Below, in pieces: positions 22,321 through 31,845 of a DNA stretch of 64,000 nt. How positions within the stretch are numbered: the stretch's first letter is position 1; each line of letters opens with the position of its first letter. The stretch covers positions 93,260,226-93,324,225 of the forward strand of contig NC_088780.1 in NCBI RefSeq assembly GCF_958450345.1. The letters run 5' to 3'. The position numbers were made by a program, and so were the translations under genes. Under the pieces are notes generated by a model. That model did not search any database. It saw nothing but the letters and a program-made list of their open reading frames with translations, and was not told the origin of the DNA. Origin of the DNA: Calliphora vicina (Eukaryota > Arthropoda > Insecta > Diptera > Calliphoridae).

Positions 22321-23683
22321 CACTGTGGTCCCAAATCAAAATATACAGTGGTGGCCACCAATTTAAGACAAATACTTGAATTTTTTTCATCAACTGAATT
22401 TTAAGTGCGATAGAGCCAAAATAAAAGGACCTCTAAGGGTATGAAACTAGAAACATTAATAATAATGTTTCTAGTTTCTGAAAAATGTTTGGAAAATTCG
22501 GTAAAACATATATGGACAAAGATATGTGGAAAAACGTTGACCCACCTCAGCGAACATCCGCTGTTAATAACATGATATGACCGAAACTAATGGAACTAAA
22601 AATACGAAAATTGTTCCGAATATTTTATAATAATAAAATTATAATGATATAAATGTGAGAAAATATGTTTATTTAAAAAAAAAAAATTTTGGTCAAGTTG
22701 TAGAAAAATTTTATGTGTTCATGGTGAATATGTATGAATTGACACAGTCGAATAAAACACACTTGTGTGTTAAAACAGTCCTCATGCATACATATTTGTG
22801 GAAATATTTGAAAAAATAATTGACAATTACATGGAATTTAGCAAACAAATTTTGTCTTAAATTCCTGGCCACCACTGTAGGTGGACAAAGTTATTTGGCG
22901 ATCTTTTTATATAGAATTGGTATCTCCGATTCCAAAAAAATCTTTAAAAGATCAATATAAACTTTTTTTCAAGTTACAGTAGGGTCTAGATATACACATA
23001 AAAAACATTAATAAAAAATTAAAAAAAATACATTTTCATGTTTTTTTAAAAAGATCTGTATTTACTATATTTCAAGTTACATTCGGGTCTAGATATATAA
23101 AATTCAATAATAAATAAAGAAATATTTGTAAAAATTCCATTCCGTAAAAATTAAAAAAAAGTATTTCGGCGGGTGCTGCCGGCTGAAATTTTTTTACAAA
23201 GTCATTCCCCAGAAGTTTCTTTAAATGATGTATATAGTCATTGGACGGGCTTCGACGGTCTTTTTTTTTTTTGGCAAGCTATAAACATTCTTAGAAAAAA
23301 AAATATCAGTATATTTGAGAACCAAGTTTAAAGGACTATAACAGGAAAATGGAGAGGCCCATAAATATAAGATATACGTTTAATAAAAGCCTATATCAAT
23401 GTTTATCTATGTTTTGAAGTATGAATTTCTATATGGTAAAACCATTGAGATATATCTAATTTAGTAAATCAGTAAAATATTAAAAAAAATTAACGAAAAT
23501 ATGATTCAAAATTTGTTGAACTTCTGGCGCTTCTGTCAAGAAAACGAAATGTCCAATTGAAAAACCCATTTGTATTGGAGGAGAGCAGATTGTTAGCTTC
23601 CGAAAAAACTTAGTTTTTCCAAATTCTGAAGATACCGATTTTCATAATTTTGTCCACCTAGATTTTGATTTGGAACCACAGTG
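22321..23683. mobile_element. CACTGTGG TIR element, copy A, split by a TA-flanked MITE
   Basis: The left end CACTGTGGTCCCAAATCAAA and the right end, complemented, CACTGTGGTTCCAAATCAAA are followed on both sides by AGGTGGACAAA. Copy B, inverted, lies at 39533-40369 and matches throughout (for example CTGCTCTCCTCCAATACAAA, GACCGTCGAAGCCCGTCCAA read complemented). Without the 532-bp insertion at 22346-22877 it is about 830 bp. There is no coding capacity. The superfamily is unassigned, as flanking duplications are not clear. Confidence 0.8.
22346..22877. mobile_element. Tc1/mariner-type MITE (CAGTGGTGGCCA ends), copy 1
   Basis: CAGTGGTGGCCACCAATTTA at the left and, complemented from the right, CAGTGGTGGCCAGGAATTTA form the ends, with TA on both sides (22344-22345, 22878-22879). 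Copy B of the host element preserves the uninterrupted site (AAAATCTAGGTGG, one TA). A related, inverted copy lies at 28500-28937. There is no transposase. Confidence 0.9.
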
Positions 23684-23981
23684 AAAATAATTAATAAAAC
23701 TTCAGTATCAGATTTCAAAAATATTTCAAATCATGGATTTTAGAACGTTTTTTGTCCCTCCTGTAATATTTCGGAAAAGGACTTTGTACACTAAGCTAAC
23801 GAAATGAATTATAAATTAAATTTTTAAGAACAAAACACATTAATGAAGTCAAATTTATTGAAAGAAGTTATGTACATCAAATTCAATTTAACGTTTGGTA
23901 AAATCATCACTAAGTTTAATAGTTTCATTATGTGCAATTTATTCTGAAAAAGTTTTTCCGTAAACTCATCGACAAACATTT
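23684..23981. other. AT-rich non-coding DNA, nothing recognised
   Basis: No gene or repeat structure was recognised. Confidence 0.5.
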
Positions 23982-24129
23982 GCCCAATTCACAACTGGTG
24001 TTGTAGCGTTGTATCGTTGTATGTCGTAAATATTTTTCAAACAAATTTTTCGAAACAAAAACAAAACATTAATAAAAAAAATTACGACATACAACGATAC
24101 AACGCTACAACACCAGTTGTGAATTGGGC
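23982..24129. mobile_element. 148-bp MITE with perfect 48-bp arms
   Basis: The arms at 23982-24029 and 24082-24129 are exact reverse complements, starting GCCCAATTCACAACTGGTGT. A 52-base AT-rich spacer separates them. The perfect arms indicate youth. The end GCCCAATT also occurs in the MITE at 55556-55682. A target duplication is not evident. Confidence 0.85.
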
Positions 24130-24273
24130 TATTGTAATTCTTAAAAATATTAATCTAAAGAGGTTTGTAAATCAGAATTTTGGGTTTCAAATCAGACCAA
24201 TAATGTTTATACAATGAATATAAAAAATGCACAAAAACATGAGATTTATTAATTTTAGTTCCAAATATTAAAA

Positions 24274-24392
24274 ACCGGTTACCGAGTGATAAAAGCTGGT
24301 TAAACCGGTTAAACGAAAATCAACATTTTAAATTAACCGGCTCACAAAAAACAGAGATTTCGAAGAAAATCCGGTTTTTAGGTTAACCGGAT
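24274..24392. repeat. Cluster of AACCGG/CCGGTT motifs
   Basis: Five AACCGG or TCCGGT motifs occur within ~120 bases (for example AAACCGGTTAAAC, TTAACCGGCTC, GGTTAACCGGATT), unlike the flanking AT-rich DNA. Possibly a relic of a palindromic element. Confidence 0.35.
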
Positions 24393-24744
24393 TATAAACA
24401 CTAGTAAAAAGAGAAAACAAAAAACGTATTTTTGAATGATAATTTTTAATTATATAGGTTTAGTGTATGTTTGATTTACATTTGATTTGAAAATATGTAT
24501 AATGAATCTTATGGTGCTTTATTTACATTTTGATTGAAAGATCGATGTTCGGATAAGCAATTAAAATAAAGAGAAAATCTTTTGATTGCTTTGCTGTGAT
24601 ATCATAATTTCTTTGCTCAATTATACATGATATTTTTTTTTGTTTTGTTGTCTGGCGCATAAACAAATAATGCTGAATAATGTTGTTGTTACGACACGGT
24701 TATAGGCAGCATACAATTGACTATGCGAGAATCATGGATTTTAA
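24393..24744. other. AT-rich non-coding DNA, nothing recognised
   Basis: No gene or repeat structure was recognised. Confidence 0.5.
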
Positions 24745-25570
24745 AGGTCAAACACACAGTGACTGCCCTTGAGATTGGTTAATAGTCATTGCCAATGCAA
24801 GCCGTACCGGAATCTGCAAGCGTTTATACTCGAATGGCACGTCTTCTCCATTGAATTTTCCTTTAAGTACCATTCGATGACGTTCTTCATCAGGTTTTTT
24901 ACCGTAAATAGGGTAGCATTACAAAAACGTGGTTGGTTTTTGTTTCTCAACATAATAATTACCGATCCGACTTCCAGTTGGAGATTGTGAGGTTGTAATC
25001 CGGGTAATTCCTGCGAGTTTAAAGACTCTTTGGATGACGTCGAAACAGATTTCGAAGTCATCAATTCGACAGCAATCTCAATTTGAATCTTAATATTCAA
25101 TTCGTCGACATCAATATTTTTCGCAGCCAATATAACAGGTTTGCTCAACCAATTGCAATTTTGTACAATGTTTTAGAACACCTTTCGGATTCGGAGTTCG
25201 GATTTTGATTCGGTAAACTGGAGAATGCGACCAGAAATTGAGTGCAGCCGGTCGAAATGTCTACAGGGATTTTTCCGTTGCCAATGTCCAGCAATTGTTT
25301 GGAAAATACTTCTCCATCTCGCATGGTTACAGTCAATTTAAGTTTCTTGTTTTCACAAAATGGATGACTTAAAACATACATTAAGTTGACCGTGAAATCA
25401 CTGGCAATGTTTGCCGAAAATCACCTGCCAACGGAATGATTAAATGCGTAAAATAGGACGATTGGGAGCTGTCATGCCTAACTCAGATAATAGCTTGTTC
25501 GACATCATCGAGCAGATGTCCTCAATTAATATTAAAGCCTCATTGTAAATTTCCTCGCTCAGTTGCAAAT
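24745..25570 (-). pseudogene. Helitron Rep-Hel protein: Pif1-like helicase domain fragment
   Basis: Helitrons move as rolling circles using a Rep nuclease fused to a Pif1-family SF1B helicase. From 25570 downwards the minus strand gives, across frames: YNEALILIEDICSMMSNKLL and GMTAPNRP; IPLAGDFRQTLPVISRST, the GDFRQ-LP helicase motif III region; FSKQLLDIGNGKIPVDIS (frame 25145-25381); HNLQLEVGSVIIMLRN (frame 24786-25148); and PVRLALAMTINQSQGQSL, motif VI, at about 24750-24815. The order is that of intact Helitron helicases. Frameshifts separate the pieces, and the ATP-binding Walker A region and the whole Rep part are absent, so it is dead. It is the only autonomous-Helitron coding relic in the window. 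Confidence 0.85.
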
Positions 25571-27439
25571 TTGGAATAAGATTTTCAATAGGAAATCTGG
25601 TTTTTAACTTTATTTTTTATAGAAAATCTTGAGTGAAACAGTATTTTCTATAATTACATTGGATGTAACACGAAAATCGTGTAGAACATAACAAATTCGT
25701 TGAAATCCTTTCTATTTCACTTTCAATTGTTTTTCTTATTTCCACTAAAAATAACAACAACTACAGAAGCAAACAAATTAGGGATATAAAAGTAAATAAA
25801 AGAGTGCTGAAAGTAAAATCGAAAAAACAACAAAAGGGTGAGAAACTTAAAAGACTTTCTAAAAATTTATAAAAAAAAGTTTAAATTTAATAACAACTTA
25901 TGCTCACACACATACATACACAATTTTAGTCTCCCTCTTTTATATTCGCAGCCTTTGAGGAAAAACCTCATCACATCATCAACAAATTACAACAAAAAAA
26001 GTGTTAAATTGTATTACAAAGACTTTTCATTCAATTTTAAAAATAAAACACTGAGAGGAAGCAAAAAAAGAAAACAAAATGACAGCTGTCAATAGCATAA
26101 CATTTTACGCGAAGATTTAATTGCCAGCATTGAAACAAAAAAAAATAAATTTTTAAAGTTTTTGTGGTTTTTATTGTTTTGTGAGCTCGATTAACAGCAA
26201 AAAACAATTTAAATTAATTGTAAAATCCATTAAGTGCGGTTTGCAATGTAAAATTTGAGCAGGCAGTTGGCAAAAGAATGCAGTGATTTTAAGAAAATTG
26301 CATTGCTTTAGATATTAATTTATTTACTTATACATATTGTGTGAATTTCTGTTGCATACAAACTTAATATTTTTTTTCTTTTTAAACTCGGCAAACAGCT
26401 ACTGATTAGCCAGCCCTTTCCATAAAAACCATTTTGCCATTATTGTGAAATTAAATATTATTCGAAACCACCATGAATAAATTGTATGGAAAGTCGGCTG
26501 GAAAACACGTAAATGTACAATATAATTGCAATTAAATGCAGAATATTCATTGAGTTCACAATGTAATTAAATAAATATAAAAAAGGTAAAAATAACTTGT
26601 GGAAAAAAACTCAATGTAAATTCACTGAATTGGTAATGATGTATTATATGGCGCACAGCTTAAGTACAAATTTATGTATATGTTGTATCATTTTACCAAA
26701 ATGCTTTAAAAATTGTGTGGAAAGTTATCCATAAAACTGGGTTAAATTTATTTTGCTGCGTATGTTGTTGATGTGGTTGCTCTTCTGTATTATTAAGTTA
26801 ATAATATGTATGAATATACAAATTTATGTCGATATAGTTATTTAATAAGTATCTGTTTCAATTTGCATTTGTCAATTCGATTTATATTTGTTTGCCACTT
26901 ATACATAAATAATGTTGTTATACAATTTTTTCACCCATTTATTTAAGTTTTGTTTACCAAATGTATTTTTCTCAACTAAAAGTTATTATTTAACTATGAA
27001 ATTTTGTTTTTATTAAATTTATTTTGACTATTTCATTAAAACAATTTTTGGTTAACTTTTGTTTCCTATTAAATTTTCGTTCATAAAAATTGGGTTTCAA
27101 ACATACTGATGTGAAAGTTATACACATACAAGTACTATAAATGCGGTTCTCAGTAAGTTTATTTTAGTTACATTTCATATTAAATATTTCACAAAAATTT
27201 ACACCTAACATTTGTTTTGAATTTATTGTAATTCTGCTTTAATTACTATTTCCAGAAATAATATAAGCACAATTACTTTAATAACATTTCTGGAACTAGT
27301 AATAAAGTAATAATTTCTGACATCCACAATGTGAAAATGAAAGTCATACTGAGGAACATTTTACCAGAAGATGATTGAAAGCAATGTTCAAATGTGTAGG
27401 GAGATGTCGAAAATAATGGATAATTCTTTTAGATAATTA
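25571..27439. other. AT-rich non-coding DNA; one isolated minisatellite-like unit
   Basis: At 25618-25653 one unit TATAGAAAATCTTGAGTGAA followed by ACAGTATTTTCTATA resembles the 30-bp minisatellite unit at 32917-34185. Nothing else was recognised. Confidence 0.5.
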
Positions 27440-27601
27440 CACTGTGCACGAAATTTACACTTTTTTCTGTCAAGAAGAGCACCCGGTGGTTTAAACTAAT
27501 TCGGTTACGTTAAATTCAGTGGTGCTAGCCGTTTTATTAGGTTAGCCCGTATTTTCGAGATATACCGTTATTTCGAAAATGGAGGAGGTTGCTCAACATA
27601 T

Positions 27602-28196
27602 TGTTACTTTTTAACCTTTTCAAAACGTTTGTTGATTTCCTTTAAATAAACCGGATACTTTTGATTGCAAATAAAAGCCGTTTAGTAGTTTGAAAATTGT
27701 AACAACTCTTTATTTATTTAAAATGTACAACAACAGAATTAAATAGTCACTCAGTGTTTTTTATACACGTTTATAAATTCGCAGAAATAAAGACACACTT
27801 TATAATGTACACGAATTTACTTGAAAAACACAACACACTTTAAGGCACTCAGTTGATGTTTATTCAAAAGGCGTCTCTGATAAACTCACTCACTACTGCA
27901 ACCTCTGCCACTATTTATAACACTGCCATCTGCATTCTAGATTGCTCTTTAACTGTCAAAATTCGAATATTCTAGATCCATCTGTGGTGTACTTTCTACA
28001 ATGATCTTTAACTGAATATTCGAATTCGAATACAGCGTTGCCAACTTACGATCAAATCAACTGAAAGCTTTTATTTAATAATGCCTACAGATATGTTACA
28101 GTTTGCTATTACAGCACTGTTATTTGAAAGCATTATGCTACTTTTAAATCAGCCCTTAAAATCGTTATATTTGAATTCAAGTACAATTTCGTAACA
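27602..28196 (-). mobile_element. Solo LTR of a gypsy-type retrotransposon
   Basis: The 595-bp segment starts TGTTAC and ends GTAACA, with a 4-bp ATAT duplication (27598-27601, 28197-28200), as in Ty3/gypsy insertions. On the minus strand it has a TATAAATA box (complement of 27912-27919) and, ~200 bases on, AATAAA signals (complement of 27709-27714), the U3-R-U5 order. No internal retroviral-type sequence adjoins, so the element was reduced to one LTR by recombination. A truncated second copy is at 38429-38996. It interrupts the palindromic element 27440-29068. Confidence 0.8.
27912..27919 (-). promoter_or_regulatory. TATA box of the solo LTR
   Basis: TATAAATA on the minus strand, conserved at the same place in the second LTR copy (38742-38749). 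It is the likely core promoter of the retrotransposon. Confidence 0.55.
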
Positions 28197-28499
28197 ATAT
28201 ATTCGCGTAACTCAAAAACGGTTTAGTTTATTGAATGATATGAAAAAACCGAAGTTCCGCAATAAAATTACCTTTAAGAAAGGCTTAAAATGTTTTTAAT
28301 CTTCGCGGTGGTTTTAGCAATATATTTTTTTTTTGGCAAAAAAAATAATTTATTAGAAAAATTTCGTAATTTTTGGTTTTAAAACGGCATTAAAATTTGG
28401 ATAATGCATAAAGCCTTTCTTGAAGATAATTTCATTGCGGAATATAGTTTTCTTCAGTTTATTCAATACACTAAACCGTTTTTAAGTTACGCGCATATA

Positions 28500-28937
28500 C
28501 AGTGGTGGCCAGGAATTTAAGACAAAAATTGTTTGCTAATTTCCATGTAATTGTCAATTATTTTGTCAAATATTTCCACAAATATGTATGCATGAGGACT
28601 GTTTTAACACACAAGTGTGTTTTATTCGACTGTGTCAATTCATACATATTCACCATGAACACACAAAATTTTTCTACAACTTGACCAAAAAAATTTTTTT
28701 TTTAAATAAACATATTTTCTCACATTTATATCATTATAATTTTATTATTATAAAATATTCTTACCAAATTTCGTATTTTTAGTTCCATTAGTTTCGGTCA
28801 TATCATGTTATTAACAGCGGATGTTCGCTGAAAAAATTTCATACCCTTAGAGGTCCTTTTATTTTGGCTCTATCGGACTTAAAATTTAGTTGATGAACAA
28901 AATTCAAGTATTTGTCTTAAATTGGTGGCCACCACTG
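28500..28937. mobile_element. Tc1/mariner-type MITE (CAGTGGTGGCCA ends), copy 2
   Basis: Inverted relative to the copy at 22346-22877. It has the same ends with TA on each side (28498-28499, 28938-28939) and shared interior blocks such as TTCCATGTAATTGTCAATTA and ACACACAAGTGTGTTTTATT. It splits the right arm of the palindromic element 27440-29068. Confidence 0.9.
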
Positions 28938-29879
28938 TATGTTGTGCAACCGCCTCCGGTATATCTCGAAAATAAGAGCTTACCTAAAAAAAAAACTGAA
29001 TTCAGCGTACCCGAATTAGTTTAACCCACCGTGTGCCTCGCTTGACAGTTTTTTCAACTAGCACAGTGTTATTATCATTCTGTCATTTATCATTTATTTT
29101 TTCGGTAAACCACTAATCTAATTAAGTCTTACATATTTTTAAAGAATTAAAAATATATAAGACTTAATGTTAAAAACTTCACAAAGAAAAATCAATAACA
29201 ACATAGTAAATTTCCTTCCATTTTTCTTAAATCTTAAATAGTTGCTCCTAAGTGTAGCATAAACAAGTAATAGAGCTATATTCGGCTGTGCCGAATCTTA
29301 TATACCCTTCACCAAATTATACTTCAAAATAAAAATGTTATATATTTTTAGGTAAACAAAATTTATGTTTTTTCCAGTTTTTTTTTTCATTTGGAAACAA
29401 TTTTTTTTCGAATAGTTTTTGTTAAATTTAAAATTTTTTTTTGTTTTTTAAATTTTTTTAATATGTAGCGAAAAAAACTTTTGGTGAAAAAAATCGGGTT
29501 AAAACATATTTTTTCCGATTTTGACCGATTGTAGGTAAAACTTACTATGGTCTTATATACGTCGTTGCAAAGGTTTTTGAAATATCTATCATTAGATGTC
29601 CAAATTGTCTATATTAATGACTTAGTAATCCAGATATAGATCAAAAATATGTAAAACAAGTAACAGAGCTATATTCGGCTGTGCCGAATCTTATATACCC
29701 TTCACCAAAGTATACCTTAATTGTATTTTGAAAAAAAAACAAGTAAGAGTGCTATATTCGGCTATGCCGAATCTTATATACCCTTCACCTTTGTTGTGGA
29801 TGCATTATTATTTTTTATAATTAGTATATATGTATGTACATTGCCCACTTTCAGCGTACAGCATCCTAAATTTATCAAG

Positions 29880-30345
29880 AACACAAAAAACAACAACAAC
29901 GCCAAACGAAACAAAACACCAAAAGAAAAAACAAAATACGCAAGGCAATGAAACCAACACACATCCAAACATACGTTTAATTGTATAAAAAACAACAACA
30001 ACGCCAAAAGAAACAAAATACGCAAAGCATGCACATTAAAACATACGATTTGTTCATTTTTTGTCAAAAAAACCAACACACAACCAAACAAACGTTTAGT
30101 TGTATAAAAAACAACAACAACGCCAAAAGAAACAAAACACAAAAAAAAACAAAATACGCAAAGAATGCACATCCAAAAACATACGTTTTGTTGCTTTTTT
30201 GTCAAAAAAACCAACACACAACCAAACAAACGTTTAGTTGTATAAAAAACAACAACAACGCCAAAAGAAACAAAAAACAAAAAAAAACCAAATACACAAA
30301 GCTTGCACACCCAAGCATACGTTTTGTTGTTTTTTTGTCAAAGCA
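29880..30345. repeat. Tandem array, four ~100-140-bp units
   Basis: CAACAACAACGCC recurs at about 29891, 29993, 30112 and 30251, each time followed by AAAAGAAACAAAA and, mostly, ACGCAAAG, CATACGTTTTG, TTGTCAAAAAAACCAACAC and CAAACGTTTAGTTGTATAAA. Unit length varies by loss or gain of segments. Confidence 0.85.
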
Positions 30346-30525
30346 TGCAATACATTGTGTTTTTTGATGAAATTTTCAGAGGTTGTCTCGGATTTTTGCT
30401 CATATCTCCGTTATTTATGGACGGATTTTGCTGATTTTAAATAGCAAAATTCTCGAAAGTATGTCTGACAGAATTGTTGAAGATTTGGATCCCGGAGATA
30501 TCTGGGGCCTTCAGAAAATTGATTT

Positions 30526-30573
30526 CAACAGACAGACAGACAGACAGACGGACAGACAGACAGACAGACGGAC
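30526..30573. repeat. (ACAG)n/(ACGG)n microsatellite
   Basis: A run of CAGA/CGGA tetranucleotides. It is the GTCY microsatellite (read on the minus strand) that is diagnostic of INE-1/DINE-1-type elements. Confidence 0.9.
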
Positions 30574-30850
30574 ATGGCTTAATCGACTCCGCTATCTATA
30601 AGGATCCAGAATATATATACTTTATAGGGTCGGAAATGAAAAATGTAGAAATTACAAACGGAATGACAAACTTATATATACCCTTCTCACGAAGCTGAAG
30701 GGTATAATAACAACAAAAATAAAAAAAAGTAAACCAAACGCACTCAAATACATACAAATTATGCACGCGTGTGTTTGATTTGTAATTCTCATTTCATTCC
30801 ACATTGTAGATTCTACATTGCAGAATGTTGTTGTTTGTGCTGTTTACGTA

Positions 30851-31845
30851 CAGCGTTGCCGTTTTGGGCTTTTCCTACCAAATTTGGTAGGATTTTTTTC
30901 GTTTGGTAGAAAGGGAAATTTATTTCTACATTCCCGGGTACTCGAAATATATTATGATACTGTAAATTAGGAATATTATAACCAAATTTCATATAAAAAC
31001 TTAGCGTTATAATTATTAAATATCAGAGCTTCGAATTAATTAATAAAATTTGAGCTTAATTCACTAAAATCTTAATCCGTAATTGCAAAATGTCAGCCTT
31101 TTATTCCATAAATCCATTCCTAATATTTAATTTTTTAGATTCATTCCAAAGCCATTGTTTAAACTGAATTAAATTTAAAGTTAATTAATAATAGAATTTT
31201 TTCAAACTTTGAATGATTAAATTTTTGTTAAATCAAATCATTTATAAAATTAATTGAAAAAAATTTTCTTATGCATTTTTGTACTAGATTTGAATTGAAG
31301 ACAAATTTAATCAATTAATAAATTTGAGAAGCTATTTTGTTATGGATTTGAAGAAGAAATTTAAAGAAATTAGAATGATTCAATAAGAAATAAATTCTAT
31401 AAATAATGAATTCACTTTTTAAATTTTCATACGAAAAACCACAAATAAATAATAATAGTAAGCGATCTATTATTGCCGAGATATAAGCAAAAACTGTAAA
31501 AACAACTTTTCACTGTTTGTTTAAAGAATTTCAGGAATACTGTTCTGTAAAATCTCATAAAATATTAGGTGTTTGCCAAACAAGATGGTTATCTTTAGAA
31601 GGTGTTATTGCAAGAATCATAGAACAATGGGACAGTTTAAAATTGTATTTTATATCACGTTTTTATGACGTAAATGGTATAAGAGCAGCAGAACTGGCAG
31701 AATGTATGTCTAATAAAATCAAAACTTATTTTTTATTCTTGACATACATACATATGTATATGAAAAAAATGGTAGGTTTAAAACGATTTTGGTAGTTTTT
31801 TGACAAAAATTTGGTAGGAATAAGATTTGTTCAGTGGCAACGCTG
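30851..31845 (+). mobile_element. hAT element with perfect 8-bp duplication
   Basis: The ends CAGCGTTGCC and GGCAACGCTG are exact inverted repeats. TTTACGTA is present directly outside on both sides (30843-30850, 31846-31853). Just inside both ends, CCTACCAAATTTGGTAGGA and CTACCAAATTTTTGTC-type motifs recur. At 995 bp it keeps only a short piece of transposase and is an internally deleted, non-autonomous copy. It is inserted in the middle element of the Helitron nest. Confidence 0.92.
31517..31755 (+). pseudogene. hAT transposase fragment
   Basis: The translated piece FKEFQEYC, HKILGVCQTRWLSLEGV, RIIEQWDSLKLYF and YFLFLTYI follows, in order, a conserved region of hAT-superfamily transposases and their domesticated zinc-finger relatives. 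That region is HKIL---TRWLSL---V-R-LEQW--L--YF. The frame runs 31517-31795, about 92 codons against 500 or more in complete proteins. The N-terminal zinc finger, the catalytic acidic residues before this block and the C-terminal dimerisation region are absent. It is read in the same direction as the element containing it and has no ATG at the start of similarity, so it is a deletion remnant. Confidence 0.75.

Larger units (their letters stand above)
27440..29068. mobile_element. Palindromic TIR element with TTA duplication, split twice
   Basis: The ends CACTGTGC and GCACAGTG are flanked by TTA (27437-27439, 29069-29071). Once the two insertions (27602-28196 and 28500-28937) are set aside, the remaining ~590 bases form one long palindrome. 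Left-arm blocks GGTGGTTTAAACTAATTCGG, GTTGCTCAACATAT and CGCGTAACTCAAAAACGGTT have complements in order on the right. The TTA triplet suggests PIF/Harbinger, the CACTG tips suggest CACTA; undecided. Confidence 0.8.
29739..30706 (-). mobile_element. INE-1-like family-2 element, innermost of the nest, with internal tandem array
   Basis: The 5' end at 30706 reads, complemented, TATACCCTTCAGCTTCGTGA. The block with the GTCTGTCTGTCC microsatellite (complement of about 30526-30573) and GAAATCAATTTTCTGAAGGC follow. The interior is replaced by a tandem array (29880-30345), and the 3' end has the hairpin ATTCGGCATAGCCGAAT and CTTACTTGT. The long frames on both strands here are by-products of the array. 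Confidence 0.8.

Noticed and set aside
25838..26095. 85-codon basic frame
   Set aside because: Lysine/asparagine-rich from AT composition, with no recognisable domain.
29774..30310. 178-codon minus-strand frame with repeated hydrophobic segments
   Set aside because: It follows the tandem array unit and has an equally long partner on the other strand. No family similarity.
30526..30573. CRISPR-like or regulatory short repeats
   Set aside because: It is a tetranucleotide microsatellite of the INE-1-type element, with no spacers.
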